Positions 60,408 through 64,000 of a stretch of 64,000 nucleotides of DNA are shown piece by piece. Under the pieces are notes generated by a model. That model saw only the letters and a program-made list of their open reading frames with translations, did not search any database and had not been told where the DNA came from. How positions within the stretch are numbered: the first letter of the stretch is position 1; every line of letters begins with the position of its first letter. Source of the stretch: Glutamicibacter sp002979865 (GTDB taxonomy: Bacteria > Actinomycetota > Actinomycetes > Actinomycetales > Micrococcaceae); contig NZ_CP188297.1 of the NCBI RefSeq assembly GCF_050030965.1, positions 2,790,001-2,854,000 of the forward strand, read 5' to 3'. Position numbers and translations under genes: made by a program.

Positions 60408-61351
60408 CCTCGACAGCTGCCAAGCACGCCTCTATGGTGCCAGTGGTGCGTATCCGTTCGCTGAGCAAATCTTTCACCAGCACCGCACTGTTCCGTCGCA
60501 CGAAGGTTCCGGCCCTGAGGGGTATCGACCTGGAGCTGCACCGCGGTGAAATCGTGGCGCTGGTGGGCGAATCAGGTTCCGGTAAATCGACGTTGGCCCG
60601 CTGCTTGGCATTGCTTGAGGTACCGGATTCCGGGGAAATGCTGGTCAATGGAAAGGACATATCCGGGCTCAAGGGATCAGCGGCCCGGAACTACCGCAGC
60701 GAAGTGCAAATGGTGTTCCAAGACCCTTTCGGTTCGTTGAACCCGGCCTTCCGAGTGGAGCACATCCTGGAACGCGCCTTGGCGCTGCACCAGCCAAGCA
60801 TCAAGTCCAAGCGCGCAGAAATGGCCAAGCTGGTGTCCACCGTCGGGCTGAGCCCGGATGTGTTGTCCTCATTCCCGCACGAGCTCTCCGGCGGACAGCG
60901 CCAGCGCATTGCAATCGCCCGCGTGCTGGCAGCCAAGCCGAAAGTCATCCTGGCCGATGAGCCGACCTCCATGCTGGATGTCTCGGTGCGGATCGGCGTG
61001 CTGAATCTGCTGCACAAGCTGCGCGATGAGCATGGGATCTGCATCCTCTATGTCACCCACGACTTGGCATCCGCCCGCTATCTCTCGGACCGGATCGCGG
61101 TACTTAACGAGGGGCGAATAGTCGAGTCGGGCGAGTCCGTGCAGCTGCTGGACAATCCCCGGCATCCATACACCCGGCTGCTGGTGGGCGCGGTACCCGA
61201 CCCGGACCGCGACAGCAGCCAGGATGCGTCGAAGCGCGCGGCCCTGCGTGAACAGATCCACCGCTGGTCGGCCAGCACCACCCTGAAAAAGCACATGATC
61301 GATGAATCACGCCAGCACTGGGTGCTGGCCGGCGAAAGCGAAATGAATTGA
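60404..61351 (+). CDS. ABC transporter ATPase, OppF type
   Basis: 315 residues from ATG 60404, overlapping the previous stop (ATGA), with AAGGAGAA upstream. Walker A LVGESGSGKSTLARCL, signature LSGGQRQRIAIARVLA, Walker B VILADEPTSMLDVSV, H-loop YVTHDLAS. Ends with the oligopeptide-transporter tail (NPRHPYTRLLVGAVPDPD). The stop overlaps the GH32 start by 4 bp, tying enzyme and transporter into one translational unit. Confidence 0.94.
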   Translation: MTSTAAKHASMVPVVRIRSLSKSFTSTALFRRTKVPALRGIDLELHRGEIVALVGESGSGKSTLARCLALLEVPDSGEMLVNGKDISGLKGSAARNYRSEVQMVFQDPFGSLNPAFRVEHILERALALHQPSIKSKRAEMAKLVSTVGLSPDVLSSFPHELSGGQRQRIAIARVLAAKPKVILADEPTSMLDVSVRIGVLNLLHKLRDEHGICILYVTHDLASARYLSDRIAVLNEGRIVESGESVQLLDNPRHPYTRLLVGAVPDPDRDSSQDASKRAALREQIHRWSASTTLKKHMIDESRQHWVLAGESEMN

Positions 61352-62940
61352 ATCTGGATATGAATGCCGCCTACGGCAGCGCCTCCCGGAGAAATGTTGT
61401 CAAAACCCTGGCTGCAGCCACCGCTTTGGGGCTGGCCGGGGTTGGCCCAGATGCAGCCCATGCCGCTCCCGCAGGCAGCTCCAAGACCAAGAGGGGCGTT
61501 TCCCCGGCCATGAGCTACCGTCCCACCTACCACTTCAGCGTCCCCGACAATTGGAAGAACGACCCGCAGCGTCCGGTGTATCTTGATGGCGAATACCTGT
61601 ACTACTACCTCTACAACGAGGACTACATTCTCGGCGGCAATGGGACCAGCTGGCGCATGGCGAGCACCACTGACCACGTCAATTTCACTGACCGCGGCGT
61701 AGCTATCAGCAAGCATGAGAGCCCCAACGGGGACTGCTGGTCCGGATCAATTGTCATCGACCAGCAAAACACCGCAGGATACGGGAAGGGCACGCTGATT
61801 GCTTTGGTCACCCAAGCCCCCAATGGCGTGCAGGCCCAGTACCTCTGGTACTCCACCGACAAGGGACGCAGCTTCAAACCCGGAGGGACCGAACCGGTTC
61901 TGGCCAACCCGGGCACCGATGCCTTCCGAGACCCGAAGGTGATCTGGCATGAGCAGAGCTCTCAGTGGGTCCTGCTCAATGCCGAGGGAGACCGCATCGG
62001 AATCTATGCTTCGGCGGATCTGAAGCAGTGGACGAGAACCAGCGAATTCGTGCGCACCACTCTGGGCATTCTTGAATGCCCAGATCTCTTCCAGATCCAG
62101 GCTTCGGATGGTTCCAGGCATTGGGTGCTGGGAACCAGCGCTAACGGCAAGCCCCGCGATTTGCCCGCTACCTACGCCTACTGGATTGGCGACTTCGACG
62201 GAAAGGCCTTCACTGCTTCTCAGGCCGAGCCGCAATGGCTGGATTGGGGCTTCGACTTCTACGGCGCGGTGACCTATCCGGACCACCACGCCGATGGCAG
62301 CGAAAATCCCGGAATGCGCCGCGCCATTGGCTGGAACAACTTCTGGGATTATCCGCATAATGCTCCGAGCATGGCCACCGATGGCTACAACGGAGACGAC
62401 ATGATTGTGCGCGAGGTGCGGATGGTTGCCGGACCGAATGGCAATTACCTCGCTTCTGTTCCGGTGGCGCAGCTGGACAGGCTAGCCCGTGCAACCACCA
62501 AGTTCGGCAGCCCTGTGGTTTCGGGGGAGAAGATTCTCCCGTTCTCCAGCAGTGCTTATGTGCTGCAGTGCGAATTGCAGTGGGACCCGGCCAACCCGCC
62601 GGAAAACATCGGTTTCGAGCTGTGCCGGGCCGTATCCGGAACGCGCCATGTGGCAACCGGGCTCTATTTGGCCGGCGGGTTCGCCTATGTGAATCGCAAG
62701 CCGGGCTTCCATCCGGGGGATAAGGGCGAATCCAAGAGCCCATTGGAGGTACCGAGCGGGAAACTCGACGTGCGCATCCTGGTGGATCGCTCTAGCGTCG
62801 AGGTGTTCTTCGGCGACGGGCGGCTCGTCCACTCTCATCGCGTGTTCCCGCTGTCCACTGATGCCGGGATCAAGCTCTTTGTCTCCGGCGGGAAAGCGTC
62901 ATACAAGAATCTCACGGCGCGCGAGCTGGGCTTCGCATAG
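61348..62940 (+). CDS. Tat-exported GH32 fructan-active enzyme (levanase or fructotransferase-like)
   Basis: 530 residues from TTG 61348 (ATG 61360 alternative). Signal: SASRRNVVKTLAAATALGLAG with an AHA-A cleavage region, so Tat export. GH32 catalytic residues: nucleophile Asp in NWKNDPQRPVYLDG (DPQ replaces the usual DPNG), transition-state Asp in FRDPKVIWHEQ, acid/base Glu in ILECPDLFQI. QWLDWGFDFYGAVTYPD and a C-terminal sandwich LDVRILVDRSSVEVFFGDG complete it. The NDPQRPVY block and the YYLYN context recall levan fructotransferase/levanase-type enzymes; product (fructose, levanbiose or difructose anhydride) cannot be decided. Translationally coupled to the ABC ATPase. Confidence 0.9.
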   Translation: MNLDMNAAYGSASRRNVVKTLAAATALGLAGVGPDAAHAAPAGSSKTKRGVSPAMSYRPTYHFSVPDNWKNDPQRPVYLDGEYLYYYLYNEDYILGGNGTSWRMASTTDHVNFTDRGVAISKHESPNGDCWSGSIVIDQQNTAGYGKGTLIALVTQAPNGVQAQYLWYSTDKGRSFKPGGTEPVLANPGTDAFRDPKVIWHEQSSQWVLLNAEGDRIGIYASADLKQWTRTSEFVRTTLGILECPDLFQIQASDGSRHWVLGTSANGKPRDLPATYAYWIGDFDGKAFTASQAEPQWLDWGFDFYGAVTYPDHHADGSENPGMRRAIGWNNFWDYPHNAPSMATDGYNGDDMIVREVRMVAGPNGNYLASVPVAQLDRLARATTKFGSPVVSGEKILPFSSSAYVLQCELQWDPANPPENIGFELCRAVSGTRHVATGLYLAGGFAYVNRKPGFHPGDKGESKSPLEVPSGKLDVRILVDRSSVEVFFGDGRLVHSHRVFPLSTDAGIKLFVSGGKASYKNLTARELGFA

Positions 62941-63154
62941 GAGGCTGGCTGCTGCCAGGATCCAGGAAGCCCGAGGGTGGCTTGGGGTAAATCGGGTCGC
63001 GGGCCATCCTGCGGTGCTTGCCAAGTGCACGACGTAGCCGGAGTTCGGCCCCGAGCAGCAGTACTTGGCGGACAGAAGCGGGCACGCCGCGAGGTTCTGG
63101 TGCGCTGGATCACAGGATTCGCCGCGTGAAACATCAAACGTCTAATGTTTAAAC
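62941..63154. other. Spacer with promoter elements before the MFS gene
   Basis: No gene. AAACAT (63129-63134) pairs with ATGTTT (63145-63150), and AAACGT is directly repeated (63136, 63151). TAATGT at 63143-63148 lies 6 nt before GTG 63155, consistent with a leaderless, possibly repressed promoter. No convincing terminator for the GH32 operon is seen. Confidence 0.4.
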
Positions 63155-64000
63155 GTGATCGACAACGCATCAGAATCCGCGGCCCCGCCTCCTGCCAGCA
63201 AAGCCGCCAAGCATCCCTGGCGGGCAAGCGCACTGGCAGTTGCGGCGGTGATCCTCGTCGGGCTGAACCTGCGCATGGGTATTGCCTCGGCATCTCCGCT
63301 CTTCCATGACCTGCAGGAGATGATGGGGTACGGCACGTTCATCGCTTCGCTGCTGCCGACGATCCCAGTTTTGTGCTTTGCCGTGGCTGGCGCGGCAACG
63401 AGCTTGGTGATCGGCAGGACCGGACTGGAACTGGGCATCGCCCTGTCCTTGCTGCTGCTCACCGCTGGGCTGGCCTTGCGCATTGTCGATTCAACTTGGG
63501 CCTTGCTGGCCGGCACCGTGGTAGGCATGTGCGGCTTGGCCATCTGCAATGTGGCCATGCCCTCATTTATTCGAGAGCACCACGGGAACCGCGCCGCGTC
63601 GATGACCGCGGCCTACACGACCACCATGTCCATCGGCGCGACGCTGGCCTCCGCAATCAGCGTCCCGCTGGCGGTGAAGGCGGGTTCGCCGACGACGGCA
63701 TTGGCTTTGTGGGCGATTCCCGCCGGCCTGGCTTTGCTGGTCTTTGTGCCGCTGTCCATCTCCGGGAAGCGTTCCGCTGTTCAGAAGGGCACGCATGTTT
63801 CTCCATGGCCGCTACTGGCCACGCGCAAGGGCTTGCTGTTCACCACTGTTTTCGGCATCCAGTCGCTGCTGGTCTATACCGTGGTCAGCTGGTTGCCGCA
63901 TATCCTCATTTCGCGCGGGCTGGAGCCAGTTGATGCCGGCTTGATGCTGGGCATCGTGCAGGGAGTCAGCATCCCGGCAGTCATGATCATGCTCTGGATG
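63155..64000 (+). CDS. MFS transporter, CynX/NimT-like (truncated by window end)
   Basis: 282 codons from GTG 63155, still open at base 64000. A short cytoplasmic N-terminus (MIDNASESAAPPPASKAAKH) precedes a membrane helix with LVGLNLRMGIASASPLF, the opening typical of the cyanate/nitroimidazole-transporter (CynX) branch. At least seven more helices follow, with NVAMPSFIREHHGNRAASMTA in the cytoplasmic loop region. Substrate unknown. No Shine-Dalgarno sequence. Confidence 0.88.
   Translation, partial: MIDNASESAAPPPASKAAKHPWRASALAVAAVILVGLNLRMGIASASPLFHDLQEMMGYGTFIASLLPTIPVLCFAVAGAATSLVIGRTGLELGIALSLLLLTAGLALRIVDSTWALLAGTVVGMCGLAICNVAMPSFIREHHGNRAASMTAAYTTTMSIGATLASAISVPLAVKAGSPTTALALWAIPAGLALLVFVPLSISGKRSAVQKGTHVSPWPLLATRKGLLFTTVFGIQSLLVYTVVSWLPHILISRGLEPVDAGLMLGIVQGVSIPAVMIMLWM

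Overview
The window looks like a chromosome segment of a high-GC Gram-positive actinobacterium, most likely a Micrococcaceae member of the Arthrobacter/Glutamicibacter type. The genus is an inference from gene order, from many GTG/TTG starts, and from the spc operon lacking rpsN and the alpha operon lacking rpsD. All gene names come from reading motifs in the translations; no database search was possible.

Layout. (1) 1-6.3 kb: end of rpoC, then the str operon rpsL-rpsG-fusA and tuf, closed by a strong terminator. (2) 6.4-10.1 kb: one very large polytopic membrane protein. (3) 10.1-15.8 kb: S10 operon rpsJ-rplC-rplD-rplW-rplB-rpsS-rplV-rpsC-rplP-rpmC-rpsQ with its own terminator. (4) 15.8-18.7 kb: a four-gene accessory block (RidA-like, AraC-type regulator, VOC protein, membrane-anchored EEP phosphatase/nuclease) separating the S10 and spc operons. 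(5) 19.2-29.8 kb: spc operon rplN-rplX-rplE-rpsH-rplF-rplR-rpsE-rpmD-rplO, then secY-adk-map, then infA-rpmJ-rpsM-rpsK-rpoA-rplQ. A compact predicted four-way-junction RNA lies in front of rpsM. (6) 29.9-46.8 kb: two paralogous small lipoproteins, truA, rplM-rpsI, then cell-envelope and cofactor housekeeping genes (glmM, ugd, an SDR, nnrD, acpS, glmS, coaA, mscL, alr) and the t6A tRNA-modification set tsaE-tsaB-rimI-tsaD. (7) 46.9-49.2 kb: a decayed C-terminal fragment of a type I restriction HsdR subunit and a Tat-exported metallophosphoesterase. (8) 49.5-62.9 kb: two adjacent fructan/sucrose loci. The first is a csc-type sucrose cluster (LacY-type permease, fructokinase, cytoplasmic GH32 hydrolase, divergent LacI repressor). 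The second is a polycistron of LacI regulator, Opp-type five-part ABC transporter and a Tat-exported GH32 enzyme with a non-standard WKNDPQ catalytic block. (9) 63.2 kb to the end: start of a CynX-like MFS transporter.

How it works together. Most of the window is growth-rate-linked translation, secretion and cell-wall machinery. The right end is a carbohydrate module: an exported GH32 enzyme would cut levan- or inulin-type polymer outside the cell, the ABC importer would take up the oligofructosides, and the csc genes would import and split sucrose and phosphorylate fructose. Each locus has a perfect 16-bp palindrome placed at or next to the core promoter, as expected for LacI-family control. 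Several genes lack a Shine-Dalgarno sequence and carry a TAnnnT-like hexamer 6-7 nt before the start codon, which suggests leaderless transcripts.
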